A DNA stretch of 64,000 nucleotides. Origin: Solanum dulcamara (taxonomy: Eukaryota > Streptophyta > Magnoliopsida > Solanales > Solanaceae). The notes under the pieces are model-generated. The model worked only from the letters and a program-made list of their open reading frames with translations, was not told the DNA's origin and did not search any database. A program made the position numbers and the translations under genes. The stretch spans positions 67,502,144 to 67,566,143 of the forward strand of contig NC_077244.1 of NCBI RefSeq assembly GCF_947179165.1, in the 5' to 3' direction. Positions 46,701 through 57,699 of this stretch are shown here, piece by piece. Position 1 is the stretch's first letter, and each line of letters starts with the position of its first letter.

Positions 46701-48633
46701 AGAAGGTGAACCACAAAGCTTGAATATTTTATGCATTTGCTCCACCTAGCAATTGTTTCAACTCTCGGTTAATAAATGCATGAAGAAACAGGTGCTAATT
46801 CATTATGAGATGAAAAAATGTTAGAAATAGATTGGGGATTTAGTGCTTGATGATTAAACTCTTTTTTTGATAGATTAATCACCAAAAAACTCTTCCAAAA
46901 AAGATTGTAAGCAGGGAGGAAACTGCAAGATTTTCTAGGGATGTAGAGATCAAGAAGTGAATTCGAGCCCCGGAATAAGAGTACCTCTGTTCTTCCAGGC
47001 ATGATAGGCTTTCCAGTAAATAATTCAGCAAGGATGCAGCCAGCACTCCACATATCAATGGCCACTCCATAGTCTGTTGCACCAAGCAAAAGCTCAGGAG
47101 CCCTATACCATAGTGTAACAACACGACTTGTTAATGGCTGCTTTTGGTTAGGCTTAAAAGACGTCGCCAGACCAAAGTCTCCGATCTTTAGAACACCATT
47201 ATCACCAATTAGAAGATTTGAACCCTTAATGTCTCGATGAAGTATACCCCGACTATGACAGTGTTCGAGTCCCCAAAGCATTTGTTGCATATAACATTTT
47301 ATCTGAAATACAATTCAAATTGTGCAACATAAGGATATAGAGAACTTGTAAACTACTTTGTAAGAATAATGCACCTACCTAAGAAGAAATACCTGTGGTT
47401 CAGTGAACTTGATCCCAGGTGCTGATGCAAGTCCAGCAAGATCGTGCTCCATGTATTCAAATACAAGATATATGCTGCCTGAAATCCTGGATGTGACCAA
47501 AGCCTCAAGTTTCATTACATTTGGGTGGTCCAATCTACGCAAAATACAAATCTCTCTCGCCATAAAACGAACACTCTCTGGATCCATATTGAGAAATTTT
47601 ACTTTCTTCATTGCAACAATTTTGTCGGTTTCAAGGTCACGGGCCTTGTAAACATTACTATATGTTCCTTGACCAATCTGCATTGGAAAATAAATATTAG
47701 AGGTTATTATAGTTCCAAAAATCGAGAGATATCTAAAGGTTAAATGGCATCCATTGTTTCAATTAGAAACTCCTTATCTTAATTCCAGGTTACCTTGAAC
47801 CAAGCTGACACCAAGAAAAATATTATGTAATCAAGCAAAGTCAAATTATTGATAGAACATACTTCAGTTATTTTTTTGAAATTATCCGTATGCATTATGA
47901 GTACATGCGCAATAATAACTGAAAATGTATTTTTCACGTGTTTAGAAATTGAAAGCAACAAAAAGAAGTGAAAAGAAACATTGAGACCATGTGTAACAAA
48001 ATGAAATATCTAGAAAATGTGGTTCCTAAAACACTCAAGAAGACAGTGAAACAGGGGGATGTGAAACAATACTGCAAACATCACAAGGTTGATTCCATCA
48101 GTATGATAATCTTCCTTAGATGATAATTTCTTAGATACGCGAAACTATAGATTCAGAGTATAAAATTAGTGTAATGAAACTTCGAAGCAGTAAATATAGC
48201 AATCTAAAGATAATGTAGAACTGACTTTGTTCAATTTTTCAAATGATTCTGCACTTCGAGGAACCCACCCTTGAATAGCCTCTTGTGCAACTGAACTTAG
48301 CCATAATGGCCAACCTGCAGCACACAGCTCCCCTATTGCACCATGAGGCATGTTTACAACCCGAGACCTTGATCGTATCAGTCCAAAATCCATCGTTGAT
48401 TGTCTCTTGAATCGTCCGTCCTTAGGCCTCTCCCTAATCCTAGTTTTCGCATTATCATCAACTTTTGTTGAAACACCATTAGCTTCTGATGTTACTATTT
48501 CTTTAATCTCTTCCCTTACTGATGGAGCAACCAACTGTACAGAAGATTTATCAACTTGTATATCTTTTTCCTTTTCATGTTCAACAACATCATCATGATC
48601 TGTTGAAGAACCCTTTGAACAAATGCAGCCCAT
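43775..48633 (-). CDS. CDK-like serine/threonine protein kinase with N-myristoylation motif, eight exons
   Basis: My splice model, minus strand: 48633-48226, 47677-47393, 47302-46985, 46745-46518, 45855-45755, 45191-45095, 44993-44682 and 43918-43775. All are GT-AG, with 1893 nt and 630 residues uninterrupted. It starts MGCICSKGS, a myristoylation/palmitoylation motif predicting membrane attachment. The kinase domain begins at IGQGTYSNV (137-145), with Lys in VAMKK (160), a PSTAIRE-position helix SVRFMAREI, the catalytic loop HRDIKGSN (Asp255), DFGLA (Asp273) and WYRAPELLLG. The tail is long and basic, ending EAVRKARQDKTRP. The build matches the plant group of At1g54610/IBS1-like cyclin-dependent-kinase-related proteins. 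Their substrates are mostly unknown and a cyclin partner is not established. A ttgcag acceptor 4 nt before the ATG suggests an intron in the 5' UTR. Confidence 0.9.
44310..44622. mobile_element. MITE with long terminal inverted repeats in kinase intron 7
   Basis: The left half, atagacactttaacttggtc then ctccaactttgagtatgcac, is inverted in the right half as tgcactctcaaagttggagt then gcttgagtgtctgttta. The arms cover most of the roughly 310 bp, so the element would fold into a near-continuous hairpin. Non-coding. Confidence 0.78.
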
Positions 48634-50924
48634 AAGTCTGCAACAATATATTCTATCAAACAAATGCATTTGAGCCCCCAATGATAATTAGCCACAAAAG
48701 ACTCAAACTTTCCACAATATCTTTCACTAGTATCATATTCAGCTAACCAAATTGACATTTCACAACAGATTCTTGATCATCCAGTTTTCTATTTCCATGT
48801 TACCAATCAAAACATATACCCTCAAGATTGTTCTGAAGAACCCCAAAATTTCAAGAATGACAAAAATAGACAAGATATTGAAAGAAATCTGAAGAAGATT
48901 AAAAGGTCAAAAACCCAGACCAGAAATCCAGCATTGAAGCCAAAAAAGCAAAAATCAAGATTCCAGCATACACAAAATAATGTTATGTTAGGTTGGATTA
49001 ATGCAGGAATGCTGGTCAAGGGATACCTAATGAGGGTATTCTGGGATTCCAAAAAAAAAAGTTTTAGTTTTTCCAGAAAATTCAACTGTTTTATTACTTG
49101 CCATTCAAGCAAAATTAAATTTTTGTGATAAAATTAGAAAACACTTAATTTTTACCCAAATATTTTTGAGTACTCAAGATTTATTATTCAAGAAAATAGT
49201 ATAATAATCCAGCGTGTTGGGAATACCTAGAAAAACGGTTAGCCATAGGTATTTTTTTTTCCCTCTTTAACTTTGGAGGAAATGAAGAAGATATTTTACC
49301 CTCTTTTTCCTCGTTTGAGTTTCTGCTTTTTTCAGTTTTGGTCTCATTTCTGTAAAGGAATTCAATTTTAAAAATGCCCTCGGCCAAAAGCTGGCATGTC
49401 GATGAACAGTTGTCTGCTTCTGGACGCTTCTATATAGCAATAAAATAAAGAAAGATTACACAAATTTTATAATATTAAGGGTTAATTACATTCTATTTCT
49501 ACTTTTTTCAAAATTACAAAAATTTCTTAAATTTGGTGGAATTCAAATACATTTCAAAATATCCTGATAAATAATATAAAGTAATGGATCTGACGGATAC
49601 ATTGTGTAAAGTGATGTATCCAATAGATAAATCGCGTAGAGTGATATACCGGAGAATAGAAAAAAGTAGAGATTTTTATATTTTTTTCAAATTATAGAAA
49701 ATTTTAGAAAATATAATCAAATAAATTGTGTATTTGTATAATTTTTTCATAAAATAATATATAAATAGCAGCCGCAGAAGAGGGCACCATGGGTTATTTG
49801 AACTGATTTGCACTTAAACTTCATGGATGACACCAATTTAATTAATTATAGTTATCAGAATAATCAATTCGAGTCTGTAGATAATATACTTGAAATTTGT
49901 TACTTACGCTTTAATTGACCTATCGTATGGTTTTGGATTTGGCTCGTTACGCCATGCAAAATTGCCATATGGAATTAATTTCCCAATAAAAAATTAGTTG
50001 AATATTTAATAAAATTGATTATGTATTAGATTGCATGAATGTATTTATATTTGTAATACGTCGTTATACATTATATATACATGATTATATATTATTTATA
50101 CGATATCGATGTATTACATATATATATATTGCGATCATTTAGTTGAAATTTCTTTTTATCATCTCTATAACTACGTAAAAAGTCCCTATTATAATTTGAC
50201 ATGGACTATCCCAAGTTTTTGCATGAATTACTTTATTTTGAGATGATTTTTAATTTTTACTCCTTTAATTTTTATCTTTATTACTTATTTAATAAAAATT
50301 TGTAGATTAAAATATTATGACGTAAATTCACTGGGCACAACTAATATTAGAGGTATAACTTTTGCCTTTAGCATAACTTTTGATTCGAGCAACTCTTAGA
50401 GAAACTTTTGTCTCATAAATTCTGTCGCTAAATTTATGTCTTAGGATATAATTTCTGGCGATGAACTTATGTTTTGTGATATAATTTATGTTATTGAACT
50501 TTTGTTTTGAACTTAATTTCTTTTATCTTCGGGCACAATTTATGTCACTGTACTTATGCTTGGACATTTTCGGCTATTCTTTTTATTTTACTTAAAAAAT
50601 TATTTTATTAATTATGCTTTTGAAATATACACATATTAAACAAATGTGTTAATACAAATATAATTTTATTTGAAAAAAGGGCTTTTCCAGCTATGAGTTT
50701 GAAGTGAGAAGATATAACACAAAACAGATAATGACTGGTGTGATCTCATGCATTAAGTTCCAAAAACAAGTCCCTTCCATTCGTCATCAAATCCTTAGAG
50801 CACGTGTTCAACTCCATGCATATTCTTGTTTATCTTCCCTACATCTACACATATCCCCAAAAGCAAAGAACAAATTATAACCTCCCTCTGTTTTTCTTCT
50901 TTTTTGTTGAAGTGATCAAAAGAA
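48634..50924. other. Divergent upstream region between kinase and dehydrogenase genes
   Basis: The two genes are transcribed away from each other, so both promoters lie here. 48634-49400 probably holds the kinase 5' UTR with an intron. 49480-49700 is a repeat block. 50100-50560 is AT-rich with loosely repeated words. No coding frame is convincing. Confidence 0.5.
49480..49700. repeat. Repeat block resembling the elements at 8341 and 23434
   Basis: It begins gggttaattacattctattt and contains a direct motif, aaagtgatgtatccaataga, with variants spaced about 30 bp. The words match the edge style of 8341-8676. The ends are not resolved. Confidence 0.4.
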
Positions 50925-53900
50925 ATGATGGATTTAGTGAATTCAGTGCTGAATTTTGTGGTGCCACCAGCAAGTTTGGTGATGCTTGCCTTTTCATGGC
51001 CTGCTTTGTATTTCATCAACACTTGTGAGTGGATGTACAACTCTTTCTTTGGAGAAGATATGGAGGACAAAGTTGTAATCATCACTGGAGCTTCTTCTGG
51101 TATTGGAGAGGTAAATAACTTAATTACACTCTTATTTATATTCTCTCTTTTCACCTCTTCAGCTTTAGCTTAATTACATCGAAAATTGGTTTCTTAAGTT
51201 TTTGAATTATTTTTTTTTAAAAAAAAAAAAAACAGAGCGAGGAAAACACTTTTTGCCTATCAATGGACTTTGTTCAACTACTTAAAAAATTGGTCAGTGG
51301 TGACTAATCAGAGAAATTTCCCTCTTAATTTAGGGGAAAATTAGTGATTTCTCTGAAGATATGATAAAGCTACAAACTCGTTATTTTTCTGTGTTTTTTT
51401 CTTTTCTTTTTTTTTTGTTCTTGTGCATGAACAGTATTGATCAAGTATATTGGTTTTACTGTGTAATATTAGCAAATTGCATATGAATATGCAAAGAAGA
51501 AAGCCCATCTAGTTCTGGTTGCACGAAGAGAAACCAGACTCTGGGGAATCAGCGAGAATGCGAGGGCACTAGGTGCAAAAAGTGTTCTGATAACAGCTGC
51601 AGATGTTGTTAAGGAAGCTGATTGTAGGAGATTCATCACTGAGACTGTAAACTTATACGGCCGTGGTAAGCAATTTGCTCGATCCGCTTGTTCTATTCTC
51701 TATTGTTTCCTTTTATTCTGACGACAATCTCCCTACATTTTCCTATTTTCAGTGGATCATCTTGTAAATACAGCAAGTTTGGGTCATACCTTCTACCTAG
51801 AAGAAGCCACAGATACAAATGTCTTCCCCATTTTGATGGTATGTGGAGCTCTTTATACTCTGAATTATTTATCTTTTAGCTTTGATGTTAAGTATAGTGG
51901 AGAGTAAACAAGCTGCCATGGTTAGATAAGTTTGTTAGAATTTGTTAGGAGATGGTTATAATCAGTTAGGAGTAGAAACTAACTTGTATCCTATAAATAC
52001 AGCACTTGTGTGCACATGTAAGGCATGATGTATCATTCAGTAAAGTGATCAATGTAGCTACAGGATCAATAGTTGTGCTAAGGCATTTCTTTGCTCAAGT
52101 AAAAAATCTTTTCTCTACATGTGTCACAGTGTTCAGAACTGATAATGGAAGTGAATTTTTTAGCACAGAGTTTCAATCTATGTTGTCTAATCTTGGTATC
52201 CATCACCAACACACGTGTGTGTATACACCTCACCAAAATGGTGTGGTTGAAAGGAAACACGGGACTATATTAGACATGGCAAGAGCTCTAAGGTTTCAAG
52301 CTTCGGTTCCTTTAAAATTTTGGGGAGAATGTGTTACCACTGTTGTGTACATTCTTAACAGACTTCCTTCTAAACTCCTATCTTACAAATCTCCTTTTGA
52401 ACTATTGTATCAACATCCTCCATCCTTATCTCATATCAAAACCTTTGGTTGCTTATGCTATGCTACTTGTCCAAAAATTCAAGTCAAGTTCTCGAGCCAT
52501 ACCTGCTGTCCTTATGGGCTATTCCAACTCTCAAAAAGGTTACCTTCTTTATGATCTACATTCCAAATCATTTTTTGTAAATAGGGATGTTGTCTTTAAA
52601 GAGGACTTGTTCCCTTTCACTGACTTACAAACATCCTCGAACCCTGTCTTTCCAGTCATAACATTAGTAACTCTTGATCCTAACATTAGTAACTCTTGAT
52701 CCTGTTCAATCTTCTTTACCTCCTTGTGACCCTCCATCTAGTTCTGAGCTGCTTCCTTCTAGTCCTTCTTCTGTATCACTCTCTAGTCCTGTTGATTGTC
52801 CCTCTCTCACTGCAGCAGTACCCTTTATCACCTTCATTACCTTCTTCTCCTCCTATTCCTTCTAGGAGGTCCGCTAGACCATCTAAACCACCTCTTGGCT
52901 CTATGACTTTGTCACTAAGCCTAAGAGTCACTCTTGTTCCTTCCCTCTGTCTGCTCACCTATCTTATAGTCATATCTCTCCTACCTATAGTGCATGTCTC
53001 AATGCATATTCTGCTATCTCAGAACCTTCCTCTTACAAGGAAGCTGCTCTTCCTCTTACAAGGAAGCTGCTCTTAATCCACAATAGGTCCAGGCCATGCA
53101 GTTGGAGATTGATGCTTTGGTGGACAATAAGACCTAGAGTTTGGTGGATTTACCACATGGCAAGAAACCTATTAGCTGCAGATGGATATATAAATTCAAA
53201 TGCAAGACTACTGGGGAGGTAGAGAGGTTCAAGGCCAGGCTGGTTGCTAAGGGATATAGGCAACAAGAGGGACTGGATTATGGTGAAACATTCAGCCCTG
53301 TGGCTAAGATGGTGACTGTGAGATCAGTGGTTGCTCTTGCTGCGTCAAATGGATGGGTAATACACTAGATGGATGTCCACAATGCTTTCCTAAATGGTGA
53401 TTTGTTAGAAGAAGTATACATGACCATTCCTCTTGGGTTTGCTAGACAGGGGGAGAGTACTAAAGTTTGTAGAGTTCACAAGTCTCTATATGATCTCAAA
53501 CAAGCACCTAGGCTGGAATTTTAAGTTGACAGAGTCTTTGATTCAGTTGGGATTTCATCAAAGTCACTATGATTATTCACTCTTTACTAGACATGATAAG
53601 GATGATATAATCATTTTGTTGGTGTATATTGATGATCTTATGATCACTGACAGTAGCCAATCCATTATCAGAAATACAAGAAAGGACTTATTAAAACAAT
53701 TTAAGATGAAGGATCTAAGGGAGCTCACATTTTTCCTAGGGATTGAATTTGCTAGATCCAGCAAAGGTATTCACATGTCTCAAAGGAAGTATGCTCTTGA
53801 GTTGATAGCTGAATGTGGCCTAGGGCGAGCTAAACCTGCAGGAACTCCACTTGAACAGAATCAAAGGTTAACATCTGTGAAGTATGATGAGTGCATTAAA

Positions 53901-56540
53901 GGTGAAAAGGTGCATGAAGATCACATACAACAGGATCCTAGCAAATATCAAAGACTAGTAGGAAGACTTCTATACTTGACCATGACTAGGCCTGATTTAG
54001 CCTTCTCAATTCAGGTTCTAAGTCAATATATGCACTGTCCTAAGGAATCCCATATGGAAGCAGCATTGAGAGTGGTTAGATACATAAAAGAAGCTCCTGG
54101 ACTTGGACTATTAATGCTAGCAAAAGATACTAATAAGCTCCTTGCCTATTGTGACTCAGATTGGGGTGCTTTCTTGGAGACAAGAAGGTTAGTCACTGGT
54201 TATTTAGTTAATCAAAGAAGCAAGAAACTGTGTCCAGAAGCTCAGCAGAAGCTGAGTTCAGAAGTATGGCTAATTGTGCAACTGAGATCACATGGTTGGT
54301 AGGCCTGTTTGGAGAACTTGGTGTACACATTGAGCTGCCTATAACTATGGTGTGTGATAGCAAGGTAGCAATCCAGATTGCTGCCAACCCCATATTCCAT
54401 GAGAGAACTAAACATATAGACATTGATTGTCACTTTGTAATAGAAAAAATCAGTCAGGGATTGCTGAAAACAGAATTCACACACACCAAGGATGAGTTGG
54501 CTGATTTGCTCACAAAGAGCCTGGGAAAGGCTCAACATCAACTACTGTTAAATGAAGTGGGAGTTATGAACTTGTTCAAACCATGAGCTTGAGGGAGAGT
54601 GTTAACTATAGTGGAGAGTTAACAAGCTACCATGGTTAGATAAGTTTGTTGGAGTTTGTTAGGAGTTGGTTATAATTAGTTAGGAGTAGAAACTAACCAA
54701 CTTGTATCCTATAAATACAACACTTGTGTTCACATGTAAGGCATGATGTATCATTCGGTAAAGTGATCAATGTAGCTACATTTTCGTCTCCTCCTTTCCT
54801 CTCTAAATTCTTCTCTCTTTCATCTCTTTTTCTTCCTCATTTCATAGCATTACAAAGCTCCATTAATGGAGTTATCATTTGACGCAAATGTATTGGTAGA
54901 ATGATTTTTCACAGGGTACAACTACTTACATTTTGTTCCGAATACCTTTACAACTTTGTAGATGTATGAATACTCTTTCCATTTTTCAGGATATCAATTT
55001 TTGGGGAAATGTGTATCCTACCTATGTAGCCCTACCTTACCTGCGGCAAAGCAAAGGCCGTGTCATAGTGAATGCTTCAGTAGAGAGTTGGTTGCCCTTG
55101 CCAAGGATGAGCTTATATTCAGTTAGTAATTCTGACTTTTGTTATCTATTCCTTGAAATGGAATTCATCCAGTTTGAGAATTAAATTACTCAATATTTCT
55201 TCGTCATTCCAATATTTCCTTTGTCCCCAAGCGATTCTTCTTTTCTTTTCTTTTTTGATTTTTTGCGTTTTGGAGATGATAATAGTTGCACCACTTTTAA
55301 TTTTTTTTAAAAAAAATAGGCAGCAAAAGCAGCACTTGTAAATTTTTATGAGACCTTGAGATTCGAGGTGAATGGTGACGTAGGGGTCACAATAGCGACA
55401 CACGGATGGATTGGGACTGAAATGACAGGTGGAAGATTCATGCTAGAGGAAGGTGCAGAGATGCAGTGGAAGGAAGAAAGAGAGGTATGTCTCTCTGTTC
55501 CAATCCCGAGATTGTGTACTAGTATTTGCTCGGTAAATTCTGTGTCTAGTTTTTCGTAAGATTATATCACTAAATTTCCTTTAATAAGAAGACACTTCTT
55601 CTCTTAGATAGGCAAGCTACACATTCATTAATGTTTTTAAGGTATGGAAACTTATAGTTGCCTTCTCCAAGTACCTGACTGCATTCCCGCTCTGCACAAT
55701 GCCGGTAGAGTCGTATCAGATTTGGAGGTGGCTTTTAATGGGTTAGAGATTATGAGCTTCATGTCATAAGTAACATATTGACAGTACGAAGAAATTGATA
55801 TTGTAGTTTCACCGGCTGTATTGACCGTTGTTACACAATTTCTTGTAGTTGGTCTTAAGTATTATACTGTCGGTGAGTAAGAAATGAACTTTTAGAATTT
55901 TCACAAGTAGCCATAGGCCCATAGTATTGCTGGGAAATTAGAATGAACTGATAGGAACATGATTGAACTGAGAAGTTAACTGTACACAGTTAATACTGTT
56001 AAGAATCGGGCAAGATCATATAACCTATATTTGTCTTTCTCATTTATCATGGATTTCATTAACCTTAATTTCTGGTTTACTTGAAACTTCTGGTAATATT
56101 TTATCTCCGTGCAATTAAAGTTGTTATGTGCATTCTCGTTCAAGGTTCATGCATCTGGAAGTTCAGTGGAGGACTTCGCGAAGTTAATTGTATCGGGGGC
56201 ATGCCGAGGAGATCCATATGTGAAATATCCAAGTTGGTACGACATTTTCCTTCTCTATAGAGTATTTGCACCAAATGTTCTTCAATGGACATTTCGTATG
56301 TTACTTTCTAACCTAAGTGCCCGGAGAACTTCCCTCATTGGCACTGGAAGGCCTCTTCTCGACTCATCCTCTCCTCGGATGCAGCCTATTCCTGAGACAT
56401 CCTCTCCTCCGCGACAGCCTTCCTCTGAGTCATCTTCTCCTCGGAGACAGCCTCTTTCTGGTTCATCCTCTCCTCAGCATCCATCCGCTTCTCCTCGGAG
56501 ACGTATGGGGCCTGTTCCACTTCAGCAGCAAATGGATTGA
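50925..56540 (+). CDS. Short-chain dehydrogenase, 11-beta-HSD-like / steroleosin type, six exons
   Basis: My splice model joins 50925-51110, 51473-51665, 51753-51838, 54990-55121, 55320-55484 and 56145-56540. All are GT-AG, 1158 nt, 385 residues without a stop. An N-terminal hydrophobic segment with prolines (residues 13-31) fits membrane or oil-body anchoring. The NAD(P)-binding motif is TGASSGIGE (54-62). The usual NNAG is NTAS (132-135). The catalytic set is Ser185, Tyr198 and Lys202, in YSAAK, which spans the exon 4/5 junction. The family oxidises or reduces hydroxysteroids or related lipids; plant members act in lipid bodies and brassinosteroid-linked growth. The C-terminal 60 residues carry Ser-Pro-Arg repeats ([23 protein letters not shown]). 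A copia element sits in intron 3 without touching the splice sites. The substrate is unknown. Confidence 0.9.
51886..52062 (+). repeat. 5' LTR of the intronic copia element
   Basis: 177 bp, from tgttaagtatag to aatgtagctaca, with a TATA-like cctataaatacagc. It is directly fused to internal sequence without a primer-binding site. Confidence 0.85.
52063..54583 (+). pseudogene. Truncated pol of the intronic copia element
   Basis: It starts within integrase, [15 protein letters not shown], and keeps the Glu in [12 protein letters not shown] (52006-52554 frame). A frameshift falls near 52480 and a Ser/Pro-rich linker follows (52331-53076). RT begins about 53141 ([17 protein letters not shown]). 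A TAG replaces a Gln codon before [12 protein letters not shown], and there is a further frame break near 53510. The RT core has [11 protein letters not shown] (about 53620), and RNase H (54230-54583) has [14 protein letters not shown] and ends [17 protein letters not shown]. At least four lesions are present, so it cannot encode a working polyprotein. Confidence 0.85.
54600..54780 (+). repeat. 3' LTR of the intronic copia element
   Basis: 181 bp, from tgttaactatag to aatgtagctaca, ending about 210 bp before exon 4 of the dehydrogenase. Confidence 0.87.
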
Positions 56541-57699
56541 AGGTAGTAGTCAAGTCATTACTTTAATTTTACCGTGTTGTGTTTTTCTTTAGTCAAGATT
56601 TTGTGGATATCATTGTAAGAGCACAAGATACAACAAACACTCAGCTCAATAAATGGTTGTACTTGGGTTGTTTAAAGAATGCTTGGGTTTGGTTTATTGA
56701 GGGGGAAAATGGGAAGTTCATTTGGTGATGTTATGCAGGGTGGAGTCGCAACTATTAGACTGCAACTCCAGTAATCAATGTGTATACTTGGTCAAAACTT
56801 TTTACCTAGTGTAGATTAGAAGTTACTTATCTTACTCATGTAGGATGAATGAGTAACTAAATTGCATCTTTTACATCACCTCATGCTAATGTTTTGTAGA
56901 ATTATCATCATCTGCTTTAACATATGATTGAGGACAAACGTACAAAGTTCTTAAGGAAGGAGTAAGGGCTCTCAACACAGGTCTCTATAGATACCACTCT
57001 TTGAATATCAATTATTTTCTGTCCACTCCCAAACAGCGGCCGTTAAAGACTTCTTGCCTCACCCATCGGTTGGCTGTTTCTTTCATCATAGTGATCAGTA
57101 GTATCAATTGTCTGTGAAGCTGGCATAAAAAGGTAGTTTCTCACATTAGAATCCTTCAAACATGAGGCTTTTCGCCATCAAGGCCTCTAATCATTGGCTT
57201 TTATCCTGAGGGGAACTTTGGAGGGAACCAACTAGATGGTTCGGTTAGTCTTTCACCTAGAAGGTATGCCGATCTTGCCACCAACAAACCTTATATACCC
57301 AAGTCAGAGAAACGATTTGCAAATAAATACTTGGTGGTGCTCAGTTTTCCAGAATGTCATTTGATGTATGAATTGGTAGAATCATGTTCGCTTGACGAAG
57401 ATAAGTTCTCTTACATTTAGAGGGGAAATTACCCAGTAAAGCTGGTGTTTAATGACCCAACAGGGGACAACTGGTAAAGGAAGTTCTCTGCACAATTTTG
57501 AATCGTGTACTCAGCTTTAAAGGTGAAATAGCCTCACCAATCTAATTTCTGCACATCACAGTCAACAACGAGCAAATCACAATGAATGAGATGATATACA
57601 CTATGCTACAAAAAAATGGATCTTTCTGCAATCTATAGGTTCCAAGGGGTTCACAACCGATATTCCAGGCCATATGACCAATGCCAGAATTCCTTGAGC
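56541..57699. other. Convergent 3' flanks of dehydrogenase and hydrolase genes
   Basis: The dehydrogenase 3' UTR should begin at 56541 and the hydrolase 3' UTR ends somewhere before 57700. No reading frame or repeat is clear. Confidence 0.5.

Larger units (their letters stand above)
51886..54780 (+). mobile_element. Internally deleted Ty1-copia element in dehydrogenase intron 3
   Basis: LTRs are 51886-52062 (177 bp) and 54600-54780 (181 bp). They share tagtggagag, ggttagataagtttgtt and aagtgatcaatgtagctaca, differing at about eleven positions plus a 4-bp indel. A polypurine tract, cttgagggagag, precedes the 3' LTR. The primer-binding site, gag, protease and the start of integrase are missing: the 5' LTR is followed at once by mid-integrase sequence. 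The flanks tttga and ttttc do not give a clean target duplication, consistent with a rearrangement at the 5' side. It has the same orientation as the host gene. Confidence 0.88.

Noticed and set aside
48822..49112. Minus-strand hydrophobic frame upstream of the kinase
   Set aside because: It lies in the presumed 5' UTR or intron of the kinase and has no family features.
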